From: Afipia sp.
Lineage (GTDB): Bacteria > Pseudomonadota > Alphaproteobacteria > Rhizobiales > Xanthobacteraceae
Assembly (NCBI GenBank): GCA_020056155.1
Contig: JAGVII010000211.1
Location: 1 to 5,141 of the forward strand
DNA: 5,141 nucleotides
Reading direction: 5' to 3'
The notes below the pieces were generated by a model. It saw nothing but the letters and a program-made list of their open reading frames with translations. It made no database searches and was not told where the DNA came from. The translations under genes were made by a program, and so were the position numbers. The first letter of the stretch is position 1. Every line of letters starts with the position of its first letter. This document shows, piece by piece, positions 1 through 4,774 of this stretch.

Positions 1-533
1 ATCGAATACGCCGGCACCATCTTCTTGACCTTGCGGACGACGAAATTGACGATCACGCCCTTGAAGCCGAGCAGGTCGCCCATCGTGCCCATGATGACGT
101 GCTTGACGTTGGTCTTGGCGATGACCTTCTCGAGCGTGCTGGCGAAGTTCTCCAGAATGATGATCGCCTCGGCGCCGGAATCCTTGAGCTGATGCTCAAG
201 CTCGCGCGGGGTGTAGAGCGGGTTGACGTTCACCACCGTGTAGCCCGCGCGCAGGATCGCACTGGAGGCGACCGGGTTCTGCAGCACGTTCGGCATCATG
301 ATGGCGACGCGCGCGCCCTTCTGCAGGCCCCTGCTTTGCAGATAGGCGCCCATCGCCGCCGACATCTCGTCGAGTTCGCGATAGGTGATCGACTTGTCCA
401 TGCAGATGAAGGACTTGCGGTCGGCGAATTTCTTGAAACTTTCTTCGAGCAGTTCCACCAGCGACGGATACTGATTGACGTCGATGTCGGCAGGCACACC
501 GGCCGGGTATTGTTTGAGCCAGATACGTTCCAT
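1..533 (-). CDS. fadD: Long-chain fatty-acid--CoA ligase (FadD), N-terminal part, cut by window edge
   Basis: The enzyme activates long-chain fatty acids with ATP and CoA to give acyl-CoA, the entry step of beta-oxidation; it works at the inner face of the cytoplasmic membrane. The visible 177 residues start MERIWLKQYPAGVP and read colinearly with the start of E. coli FadD as I remember it (MKKVWLNRYPADVP). Landmarks are YPSLVELLEES (22-32), a KGARVAIMMPN segment (72-82), the very conserved VNVNPLYTPRELEHQL (101-116), and the NFVVRKVKKMVPAY stretch (163-176). The family is usually about 560 residues, so the AMP-binding P-loop (YTGGTTG) and the C-terminal lid domain lie beyond the left edge. 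The ATG at 531-533 has a GAGGGG ribosome binding site 7 nt upstream, which fixes the start. No frameshift is visible. FadD is the best fit; a related medium-chain acyl-CoA synthetase is less likely because the N-terminus is so FadD-like. Confidence 0.95.
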   Translation of the reverse strand, partial: MERIWLKQYPAGVPADIDVNQYPSLVELLEESFKKFADRKSFICMDKSITYRELDEMSAAMGAYLQSRGLQKGARVAIMMPNVLQNPVASSAILRAGYTVVNVNPLYTPRELEHQLKDSGAEAIIILENFASTLEKVIAKTNVKHVIMGTMGDLLGFKGVIVNFVVRKVKKMVPAYS

Positions 534-540
534 GATTATT

Positions 541-546
541 CCCCTC
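541..546 (-). promoter_or_regulatory. Ribosome binding site of fadD
   Basis: On the minus strand GAGGGG lies 7 nt before the ATG at 531-533. It is a strong Shine-Dalgarno match at good spacing and supports this start over any other. Confidence 0.75.
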
Positions 547-600
547 GCTGGTTTCCTGACGGGCCCCCGTCTTGTGGCGGGGTGCACGGGCTATGTCCTG

Positions 601-621
601 AAGTATTGAAATAAGTATTGA
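601..621 (-). repeat. Direct repeat TCAATACTT x2 upstream of fadD
   Basis: The 9-mer TCAATACTT (minus strand) occurs at 621-613 and again at 609-601, a 12-bp period. It is AT-rich in an otherwise GC-rich window and sits about 70-90 nt upstream of the fadD ATG, where a promoter or regulator site would be expected. The repeat is seen directly; a binding role is inference. Confidence 0.45.
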
Positions 622-643
622 GCGAAGCCGCAGGCCATAGCAA
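614..643 (-). promoter_or_regulatory. Weak candidate sigma70-type promoter for fadD
   Basis: On the minus strand TTGCTA (643-638) is followed after 18 nt by AATACT (619-614), the latter inside one copy of the TCAATACTT repeat. Both hexamers are imperfect, so this is only a candidate. It would leave a 5' untranslated region of roughly 75 nt. Confidence 0.22.
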
Positions 644-692
644 GCCTGTGCGTGGTAACGACGCACTTGAGAGGCTTTGTACGCAGGCTTGC
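640..692. repeat. Nested inverted repeat between fadD and the carboxypeptidase gene
   Basis: A perfect 9-bp inverted repeat, GCAAGCCTG (640-648) and CAGGCTTGC (684-692), encloses a second hairpin, TGCGT (649-653) with ACGCA (661-665) around a 7-nt loop. The two stems abut, giving a branched fold. It lies upstream of fadD and downstream of the carboxypeptidase gene. It may be part of a dispersed intergenic palindrome or a structured RNA leader; there is no direct evidence for either. Confidence 0.5.
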
Positions 693-715
693 GGCCGCTC
701 ACGCATGCGGATTCC

Positions 716-745
716 GCAGAGCACAATAGGCAGAGCACAATAGGC
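716..745. repeat. Perfect 14-bp tandem duplication
   Basis: CAGAGCACAATAGG occurs at 717-730 and again, without a gap, at 731-744; the 14-bp periodicity extends one base each side (716-745). The two copies are identical, which suggests a recent slippage or duplication event in non-coding DNA. Confidence 0.85.
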
Positions 746-759
746 GAGCGAGATCGGCT

Positions 760-784
760 CCCTCACCCCACGGAAGGGTAAGGG
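760..784. terminator. GC-rich hairpin downstream of the carboxypeptidase gene; possible terminator
   Basis: CCCTCACCC (760-768) pairs with GGGTAAGGG (776-784) with one C-A mismatch and a 7-nt loop. Read on the minus strand it lies about 40 nt past the carboxypeptidase stop. No T tract follows, so a classic intrinsic terminator is not supported; it could be a Rho-assisted end or simply a degenerate intergenic repeat. Its CCCTCACCCC...GGGTAAGGGGG flanks resemble hairpins that I recall as common between genes of Bradyrhizobium-like genomes. Confidence 0.4.
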
Positions 785-823
785 GGCTGCGGTTTCGCCC
801 GATTGATAAAGCCAGGTCAGCCC

Positions 824-2377
824 CTACCCGCGGGGGGCGGTGTCAGGCTTCTGCTGGGCGGCGGGCTTTTGCTGGACGGCAGGCTTGGCCACGGGTTTGG
901 CGGCGGCAGCGGGTTTCGGTGCGGCACTGGCTGCCGCAGGAGGCTTTGCTGTAGCGGGCTTGGCGGCGGCAGGCTTTGCGGCCGCAGGTTTGGCCTCGGG
1001 CTTCGCTGCAGGAGGCCTGGCGGCGGCATCCGGCTTCTTGTCGGTCTTTGGCGCAGCGACGGGCTTGGCCGCCGGAGTGACGGCGGCGGTCTTCGGTTTT
1101 GGAGGCGATGCCGCCGGCTTGGCCTCGGGCTTTGCGGCCGTGCCGGCATCCGGCTTGGCGGCGACCTTCGGCTTCGCCCTGGCGCCCTTCTTCCGCTTGG
1201 CGACGGAGGCCGCCTGTTTGGCGGCTTCGGCGGCGTCGGCCTCGAGGATGGCCGCGCCGGTCCGGGCCGGGCCGGTATAGACGATCACCGGCGTCGTGGC
1301 GGCAGCCGGCATCGCGAGCAGGTCGGAAACCTTCATGGTCGGGCCCTGAAGGCCGGCCGTGAACATCGAGATGCCGGAGTCGTTGTTGCTGTTGTCCGCC
1401 TGGATATCGGGATCGTCTTCCTCGTTCTCGGCGGCGGGCCTCTTGCGCTTCGGCCCGCAGATCTCGTCGCGCAGGTTCGGCGGCGAGGCATCGATCGGCG
1501 CCAGCGCATCGACGGTGCCGAGCGACGGCTTGAGCCAGGAGAGTTTGTTGCTGCCGAAGCCGCGCTCGAGCATCTGCGCCGCCTTGAGCGCGCGCTGCGA
1601 CGACGACTGCGCGCCGAGCACCACGGCGATCAGCCGCTTGTTGTTGCGCGTCGCGGTGGCCACAAGATTGAATCCCGATGCGCAGATGAACCCGGTCTTC
1701 ATGCCGTCCGCGCCGGGATAGCGGCCGATCAGCTTGTTGAAGTTCGCGGTCACCCGGCGGCCGAACTTGATCGCCGGAATGTGCATGAAATATTCGTATT
1801 CGGGCAGATCGCGAATGATCGCGCGCGCGAGAATGCCGAGGTCGCGGGCGGACGTGACCTGTCCTTCCGCGGGCAAGCCGTTCGGATTGACGTAGCTCGT
1901 CTGCGTCATGCCGAGCTGCTGCGCGGTCCTGTTCATTTCCGCGGAGAAATTATCGACGGAGCCCGAGACGCCCTCGGCCAGCACGACGGCGATGTCGTTG
2001 GCCGATTTCACCATCATCATCTTGAGCGCGTTATCGACGGTAACCTGCGTGCCCGGCCGAAAGCCCATCTTCGACGGCTGCTGCGCGGCCGCGGTCGGCG
2101 ATACCGTGAACAGCGTGTCGAGCGTGAGGCGGCCTTCCTTCACCGCCTTCAGCGTCACGTAGGCCGTCATGAGTTTGGTGACGGATGCGGGGTACCAGGG
2201 ATAGGTCGCGTTTTCCGCCTGAAGCACCTTGCCGCTGTCGGCTTCGATCACCAGAAGTGCTTCGGCCTGCGCCATACGCGGCGCGAGTGTTGCCACGGTC
2301 GCTGCGACGAACATCGCCGCGACAAGCGCAAACGGGCGCAGCGCCCCGCGCCGGAACGGGAGAGGGACCGACATCAC
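824..2377 (-). CDS. D-alanyl-D-alanine carboxypeptidase (peptidase S11, penicillin-binding) with long AKP-rich tail
   Basis: This low-molecular-mass penicillin-binding protein removes the terminal D-Ala from peptidoglycan pentapeptides in the periplasm, limiting cross-linking. The 517-residue product has a signal peptide (hydrophobic core about 16-31, likely cleavage after AQA at 38). All active-site motifs are present: SVTK (65-68, nucleophile S65), SAN (125-127) and KTG (227-229). Other family marks are YPWYPASVTKLMTAY and NPNGLP (164-169). The peptidase domain ends near 275. In place of the usual PBP5 C-terminal domain and amphipathic membrane anchor there is a spacer (about 280-375) with an acidic patch, then an Ala/Lys/Pro-rich tail (394-517). 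Only two cysteines exist (232 and 307), so a periplasmic disulfide is possible. The start is GTG at 2375-2377 or the adjacent ATG at 2372-2374; neither has a good ribosome binding site. It stands alone between gaps of 290 and 341 bp. Confidence 0.95.
   Translation of the reverse strand: MMSVPLPFRRGALRPFALVAAMFVAATVATLAPRMAQAEALLVIEADSGKVLQAENATYPWYPASVTKLMTAYVTLKAVKEGRLTLDTLFTVSPTAAAQQPSKMGFRPGTQVTVDNALKMMMVKSANDIAVVLAEGVSGSVDNFSAEMNRTAQQLGMTQTSYVNPNGLPAEGQVTSARDLGILARAIIRDLPEYEYFMHIPAIKFGRRVTANFNKLIGRYPGADGMKTGFICASGFNLVATATRNNKRLIAVVLGAQSSSQRALKAAQMLERGFGSNKLSWLKPSLGTVDALAPIDASPPNLRDEICGPKRKRPAAENEEDDPDIQADNSNNDSGISMFTAGLQGPTMKVSDLLAMPAAATTPVIVYTGPARTGAAILEADAAEAAKQAASVAKRKKGARAKPKVAAKPDAGTAAKPEAKPAASPPKPKTAAVTPAAKPVAAPKTDKKPDAAARPPAAKPEAKPAAAKPAAAKPATAKPPAAASAAPKPAAAAKPVAKPAVQQKPAAQQKPDTAPRG
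827..1198 (-). repeat. Low-complexity Ala-Lys-Pro repeat region coding the carboxypeptidase tail
   Basis: About 124 codons encode degenerate AKP/AAKP/KPEAKP units, such as AAKPEAKPAA, AAAKPAAAKPATAKP and AAAAKPVAKPA. The DNA shows repeated GGCTTGGC/GGCGGC blocks on the plus strand, a type of sequence prone to slippage. The peptide is strongly basic (Lys plus Arg, very few acidic residues) and should be disordered and extended by its prolines. Such tails could hold the enzyme against anionic cell-wall or membrane polymers; that role is inference. Confidence 0.85.
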
Positions 2378-2424
2378 TACCGGATTCCGATGGTTGAGAG
2401 CACGCCTGCGGCGAATGAAACCAT
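2377..2424 (-). CDS. Possible 15-residue leader ORF overlapping the carboxypeptidase start
   Basis: On the minus strand ATG at 2424-2422 opens a short frame, MVSFAAGVLSTIGIR, that stops at TAG (2379-2377). The stop overlaps the GTG of the carboxypeptidase gene by one base (TAGTG) and precedes the alternative ATG by two. GAGGAG (2433-2428) lies just upstream, with GAGG 5 nt from the ATG, a better ribosome binding site than anything in front of the carboxypeptidase itself. This layout is typical of translational coupling: ribosomes ending the leader restart on the gene. The peptide has no runs of one amino acid that would suggest attenuation. The frame is seen directly; its translation is inferred, and a chance ORF of this size is quite possible. 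Confidence 0.35.
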   Translation of the reverse strand: MVSFAAGVLSTIGIR

Positions 2425-2427
2425 AGT

Positions 2428-2433
2428 CTCCTC
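2428..2433 (-). promoter_or_regulatory. Shine-Dalgarno-like GAGGAG before the leader ORF
   Basis: GAGGAG on the minus strand precedes the leader ATG by 3 nt, and by 5 nt if GAGG is taken as the pairing core. No comparable site is seen before the GTG/ATG of the carboxypeptidase, where only GGA (2388-2386) occurs. Confidence 0.4.
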
Positions 2434-2500
2434 GGCGTGTTGCATGCGGGTTCGAAAAGCAATCCGGATCGTCAAATCAGATGCGTCACCAGGCTCCATA

Positions 2501-2528
2501 CTTATACCCGAGCGAGCGGTTCCGAACA
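2501..2528 (-). promoter_or_regulatory. Weak candidate promoter for leader ORF and carboxypeptidase
   Basis: TATAAG (2506-2501) is the best -10-like hexamer in this gap, with TGTTCG (2528-2523) 16 nt upstream as a poor -35. It would start transcription roughly 70 nt ahead of the leader ATG. It fits gene position, but the match is too weak to rely on. Confidence 0.2.
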
Positions 2529-2590
2529 GGGGCTTTGAGGCTCAATCAGGCATGAAATGGGCCAAATTTCGACGATGCCCACATAATGCT

Positions 2591-2711
2591 TGTCATGGCC
2601 GGACTAGTTCCGGCCATCCCGAAATGGACGGGCATGGTGCTCACTTTATCGAGATCACCGGGACCGCAGACAAGTCTACGCAGTCTGCGACTGCTATGCC
2701 CGGTGATGACA
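2591..2711. repeat. 121-bp intergenic palindromic element with terminal inverted repeats
   Basis: The ends TGTCATGGCCGG (2591-2602) and CCGGTGATGACA (2700-2711) are inverted copies matching at 10 of 12 positions. Inside are a perfect 9-bp hairpin, ATGGCCGGA/TCCGGCCAT (2595-2603 with 2609-2617, loop CTAGT), a perfect 9-bp pair ATCACCGGG/CCCGGTGAT (2654-2662 with 2699-2707), and within that a 7-bp pair CGCAGAC/GTCTGCG (2665-2671 with 2683-2689). Similar GTCATGGCCGG...CCGG.CATGAC elements are, as I recall, frequent between genes in Bradyrhizobium-type genomes. No target-site duplication is evident and no protein is encoded, so a MITE-like or REP-like origin is inference. Confidence 0.65.
2654..2707 (-). 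terminator. Nested stem just past the exporter stop; possible transcription end
   Basis: The 9-bp ATCACCGGG/CCCGGTGAT stem with an inner 7-bp CGCAGAC/GTCTGCG stem begins 11 nt downstream of the exporter TAA (minus strand). It could stop or stabilise the exporter transcript. No run of T follows, so intrinsic termination is uncertain. Confidence 0.35.
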
Positions 2712-2718
2712 CCGCAAT

Positions 2719-4524
2719 TTACGTTTTGAAAGCCGCCGTGGCCCCCGTCAGCGCGGGCGAATGGGCGCGGGACTCGTCCTGCACCATGAACTGTGCCCGC
2801 GCAAGTTTGGCGAAATAGCCGCCGCTCGCCACCAGTTCATCAAAGGTTCCGCTTTCGATCACCTTGCCCTTGTCGAACACCAGAATGCGGGTGGCGTTAC
2901 GGATCGTGGACAGACGGTGGGCGATCACGAAGGTGGTGCGGCCCTGCATGACGGTATCGAGTGCCGCATTGACCTTGGCCTCGGTGACCGCGTCGAGCGC
3001 GCTGGTGGCTTCATCGAGGATCAGGATCGGCGGGTTCTTCAGCAGCGCGCGCGCGATCGACAGGCGCTGGCGTTCGCCGCCGGAGAGCATGCGGCCGCGC
3101 TCGCCGGCATTGGTGTCGAATTTCAGATCGCTGCGCTCGATGAAGTCGAGCGCCTGCGCGCCCTCGGCCGCGGCGCGCAATTCCTCATCGGTCGCGTCGG
3201 GCTTGCCGACCCGCAGGTTGTCGGCGATCGAGCGGTTGAACAGCAGCGCTTCCTGAAACACCACGCCGATATTCCGGCGCAGCGCCGCGAGCGTCATGCC
3301 GCGGATGTCCATGCCATCGATCTTGATGAAGCCGGATTGCGGATCGAACGCCCGGTGCAGCAGCGCGATGGCGGTCGATTTGCCCGCCCCGGTTTCTCCG
3401 ACCAGCGCGAAGGTCTGTCCCGGCAGCGCCGTGAACGACACGTCCTCGACCGCGGGCCGCTTGCCGTCATAGGAGAACGAGACGTCGTTGAATTCCACGA
3501 GGCCGGTGAGGCGGCCGGGATCGATCGCGTCGGGCCGGTCGCGCACCGCGGGCACCGCATCGAGCACGTCGAAGAATTCGCGCAGCCGCGGCGCTTCCAT
3601 GAACACGCTGTTGATGAAGCCCACGACCTGTTCGAGCTTCTGGATCAGCATGGTGGCGAAGGAGACGAACATCACGATCTCGCCGACGCTCGCCTGTCCC
3701 TGGCTGTTGAGGATGATGCCGACCACGAAAATCGCCAGAATGGTGATGGTGGTGGAGGCGCGGGTCATGACGACCACCAGCGCCCACCACGACAGGACGG
3801 GCAACTGCGCCGACAGCAGCTTGTCGGCGACGCCGCGCAATCCCTGCACCTCGGCATCGACGCGCACGAAACTCTGCACCAGCGCGACGTTGCCGAGCGC
3901 GTCCGACGCGCGCGCCGCGAGGTCGCCGTAGTGCTCCTCGACCTCCATCTGCAGGCCGTAGGTCTTGCGCACCACCAGCGTGGTCAGCACCGTGAAGACG
4001 ACGCACAGGACGAACAGCAGGCTCGCGAGCCGCCAGTTGATGTACAGCGACAGCGGCAGCAGCACGATCAGCGACATGATCGAGGAGAAGTGTTCGCGGA
4101 AGAAGCTGAGCCAGACCCGCCACAGCGCGTCGGTGCCCTGCAGCATCACCTTCATCAGGCGTCCGGAATGCGTGCCGGTGTGGAAGGTGAGCGGCAACTG
4201 CATGATGTGCTCGAAGTAGCCGGTGAGCACGGCCTGACGCTGGCGATGCGCGAGACGATCCGCCTGCAGTGCGACGACGGCGCTGCAGAGGATCGTGAAC
4301 AGTCCGAACACGGCCCACGCGCCGAGCAGCGGCCACGGCGAGGTGATCGCGCCGAACAGGGTGTCCGTGCTCGGCTTGCCGGACAGCACGTCGATGATGC
4401 GGCCGAACAGGACCGGCTCGGCGAACTGCGCAACCGCGAGCAGCAGGTTGGCAGCAGCGAGGAACCAGCCGAGCCGGGCTTCCTTGCCGAGCAGTTCAAG
4501 AACACGAACATAAAGACGGATCAA
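2719..4524 (-). CDS. ndvA: ABC exporter half-transporter, NdvA/ChvA cyclic beta-glucan export type
   Basis: A complete 601-residue half-transporter that should work as a homodimer in the inner membrane, with transmembrane domain first and ATPase second. Membrane segments lie near 18-40, 66-86, 146-162, 165-186 and 245-272. The ATPase shows Walker [10 protein letters not shown] (376-384), Q-loop Q424, signature LSGGERQR (480-487), Walker B ILILDE with catalytic E505, D-loop SALD (508-511) and H-loop H536, so it should be active. NdvA-like marks include [11 protein letters not shown] (35-45), ADRLAHRQR (88-96), [14 protein letters not shown] (236-249) and [11 protein letters not shown] (430-440). 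In rhizobia, agrobacteria and brucellae this family exports cyclic beta-glucan, needed for osmoadaptation and host infection. Length matches NdvA (about 590-600). The start is TTG at 4524: an in-frame TGA at 4551-4549 excludes a longer form, and AGGG lies 8 nt upstream. The substrate is inferred from similarity; a lipid or other polysaccharide exporter is the main alternative. Confidence 0.9.
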   Translation of the reverse strand: MIRLYVRVLELLGKEARLGWFLAAANLLLAVAQFAEPVLFGRIIDVLSGKPSTDTLFGAITSPWPLLGAWAVFGLFTILCSAVVALQADRLAHRQRQAVLTGYFEHIMQLPLTFHTGTHSGRLMKVMLQGTDALWRVWLSFFREHFSSIMSLIVLLPLSLYINWRLASLLFVLCVVFTVLTTLVVRKTYGLQMEVEEHYGDLAARASDALGNVALVQSFVRVDAEVQGLRGVADKLLSAQLPVLSWWALVVVMTRASTTITILAIFVVGIILNSQGQASVGEIVMFVSFATMLIQKLEQVVGFINSVFMEAPRLREFFDVLDAVPAVRDRPDAIDPGRLTGLVEFNDVSFSYDGKRPAVEDVSFTALPGQTFALVGETGAGKSTAIALLHRAFDPQSGFIKIDGMDIRGMTLAALRRNIGVVFQEALLFNRSIADNLRVGKPDATDEELRAAAEGAQALDFIERSDLKFDTNAGERGRMLSGGERQRLSIARALLKNPPILILDEATSALDAVTEAKVNAALDTVMQGRTTFVIAHRLSTIRNATRILVFDKGKVIESGTFDELVASGGYFAKLARAQFMVQDESRAHSPALTGATAAFKT

Positions 4525-4532
4525 AGGGGCAG

Positions 4533-4536
4533 CCCT
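4533..4536 (-). promoter_or_regulatory. Ribosome binding site deciding the TTG start of the exporter
   Basis: AGGG on the minus strand lies 8 nt before TTG (4524-4522). There is no ATG or GTG between the in-frame TGA (4551-4549) and this TTG, and none soon after it, so TTG is the only reasonable start. Confidence 0.55.
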
Positions 4537-4626
4537 GCAAGTCTGATGTCAACGAAAGGGCACCCATCCTAGCCGGGGATCGCCGGCGAATACAGGGCAG
4601 GGGTCGTGAGAATCGCATGTCGGGAT

Positions 4627-4649
4627 TCACATCGCGCGTTTCGATGTGA
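4627..4649. promoter_or_regulatory. Palindrome TCACATCG-N7-CGATGTGA, operator candidate nearer the exporter
   Basis: Perfect 8-bp arms at 4627-4634 and 4642-4649 around a 7-nt spacer (CGCGTTT). It lies about 100 bp upstream of the exporter start. Size and symmetry suit a dimeric repressor; a transcribed hairpin is the alternative. Confidence 0.45.
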
Positions 4650-4680
4650 GGAAATGTACCCGGTGCGGGTCACGCAGCCC

Positions 4681-4708
4681 TTTTCGCGTTATGGGGTGAG
4701 TTTTCGCG
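4681..4708. repeat. TTTTCGCG direct repeat at 20-bp spacing
   Basis: TTTTCGCG occurs at 4681-4688 and 4701-4708, exactly 20 bp apart, about two helical turns, so both copies face the same side of the DNA. A third, partial form (GCGTTTCG) falls in the spacer of the 4627-4649 palindrome. A role as protein-binding repeats is inference. Confidence 0.4.
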
Positions 4709-4711
4709 CCA

Positions 4712-4730
4712 GACGAAGTAAGACTTCGTC
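4712..4730. promoter_or_regulatory. Palindrome GACGAAGT-AAG-ACTTCGTC, likely TetR-family operator
   Basis: Perfect 8-bp arms (4712-4719 and 4723-4730) around a 3-nt spacer make a 19-bp site, the size and form typical of TetR-family operators. It lies 45 bp upstream of the TetR ATG in the divergent gap, as expected for autorepression. It could also form a hairpin if transcribed. Assignment to this TetR protein is inference from position. Confidence 0.55.
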
Positions 4731-4774
4731 ACGCCGAGCATGTTGTCGGCGGACAGGTTTGGGTTTGGGAAGCG

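Larger units (their letters stand above)
2425..2718. other. Non-coding gap between exporter and carboxypeptidase genes
   Basis: Between the exporter stop and the leader ORF I see no convincing gene on either strand. The half nearest the exporter is filled by the palindromic element at 2591-2711. The half nearest the carboxypeptidase should hold its promoter. No tRNA or recognisable small-RNA sequence was found. Confidence 0.6.
4525..4774. promoter_or_regulatory. Divergent control region between exporter and TetR gene
   Basis: This 250-bp gap must hold the promoters of both divergent genes. It contains two 8-bp-arm palindromes, an ACCCG-GTG-CGGGT 5-bp palindrome (4658-4670), a GCCGG/CCGGC pair (4572-4576 with 4583-4587) and a TTTTCGCG direct repeat. 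No convincing -35/-10 pair was found on either strand. Confidence 0.65.

Noticed and set aside
536..766. A 76-codon minus-strand frame in the gap upstream of fadD
   Set aside because: It passes through the inverted and tandem repeats, has no ribosome binding site or recognisable product, and ends just before the fadD ribosome binding site region is used.
820..838. GCCCC...GGGGC stem overlapping the carboxypeptidase stop codon as a terminator
   Set aside because: Only 5 bp, lies over the stop codon and has no T tract; more likely a by-product of GC-rich sequence.
2498..2523. GGAAC-N17-GTAT on the minus strand as an EcfG general-stress promoter
   Set aside because: The -35 fits GGAAC, but the -10 should be close to CGTT and reads GTAT; too weak to call.
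803..2818. A 671-codon open frame on the plus strand, opposite the carboxypeptidase gene
   Set aside because: It is antisense to a gene with all S11 motifs, its product is an Arg/Gly-rich composition typical of reversed high-GC codons, and it runs across the intergenic palindromes. No family is recognisable.
4547..4552. A perfect TTGACA on the minus strand as -35 of the exporter
   Set aside because: The matching -10 position would fall on or next to the TTG start codon and has no TATAAT-like sequence (CCCCTT/CCCTTT).
2761..4572. A 603-codon open frame on the plus strand, opposite the ABC exporter
   Set aside because: It mirrors the exporter nearly end to end; the translation is His/Arg/Gln/Glu-rich with no domain. 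Long antisense frames are expected in high-GC DNA with few TA-rich codons.
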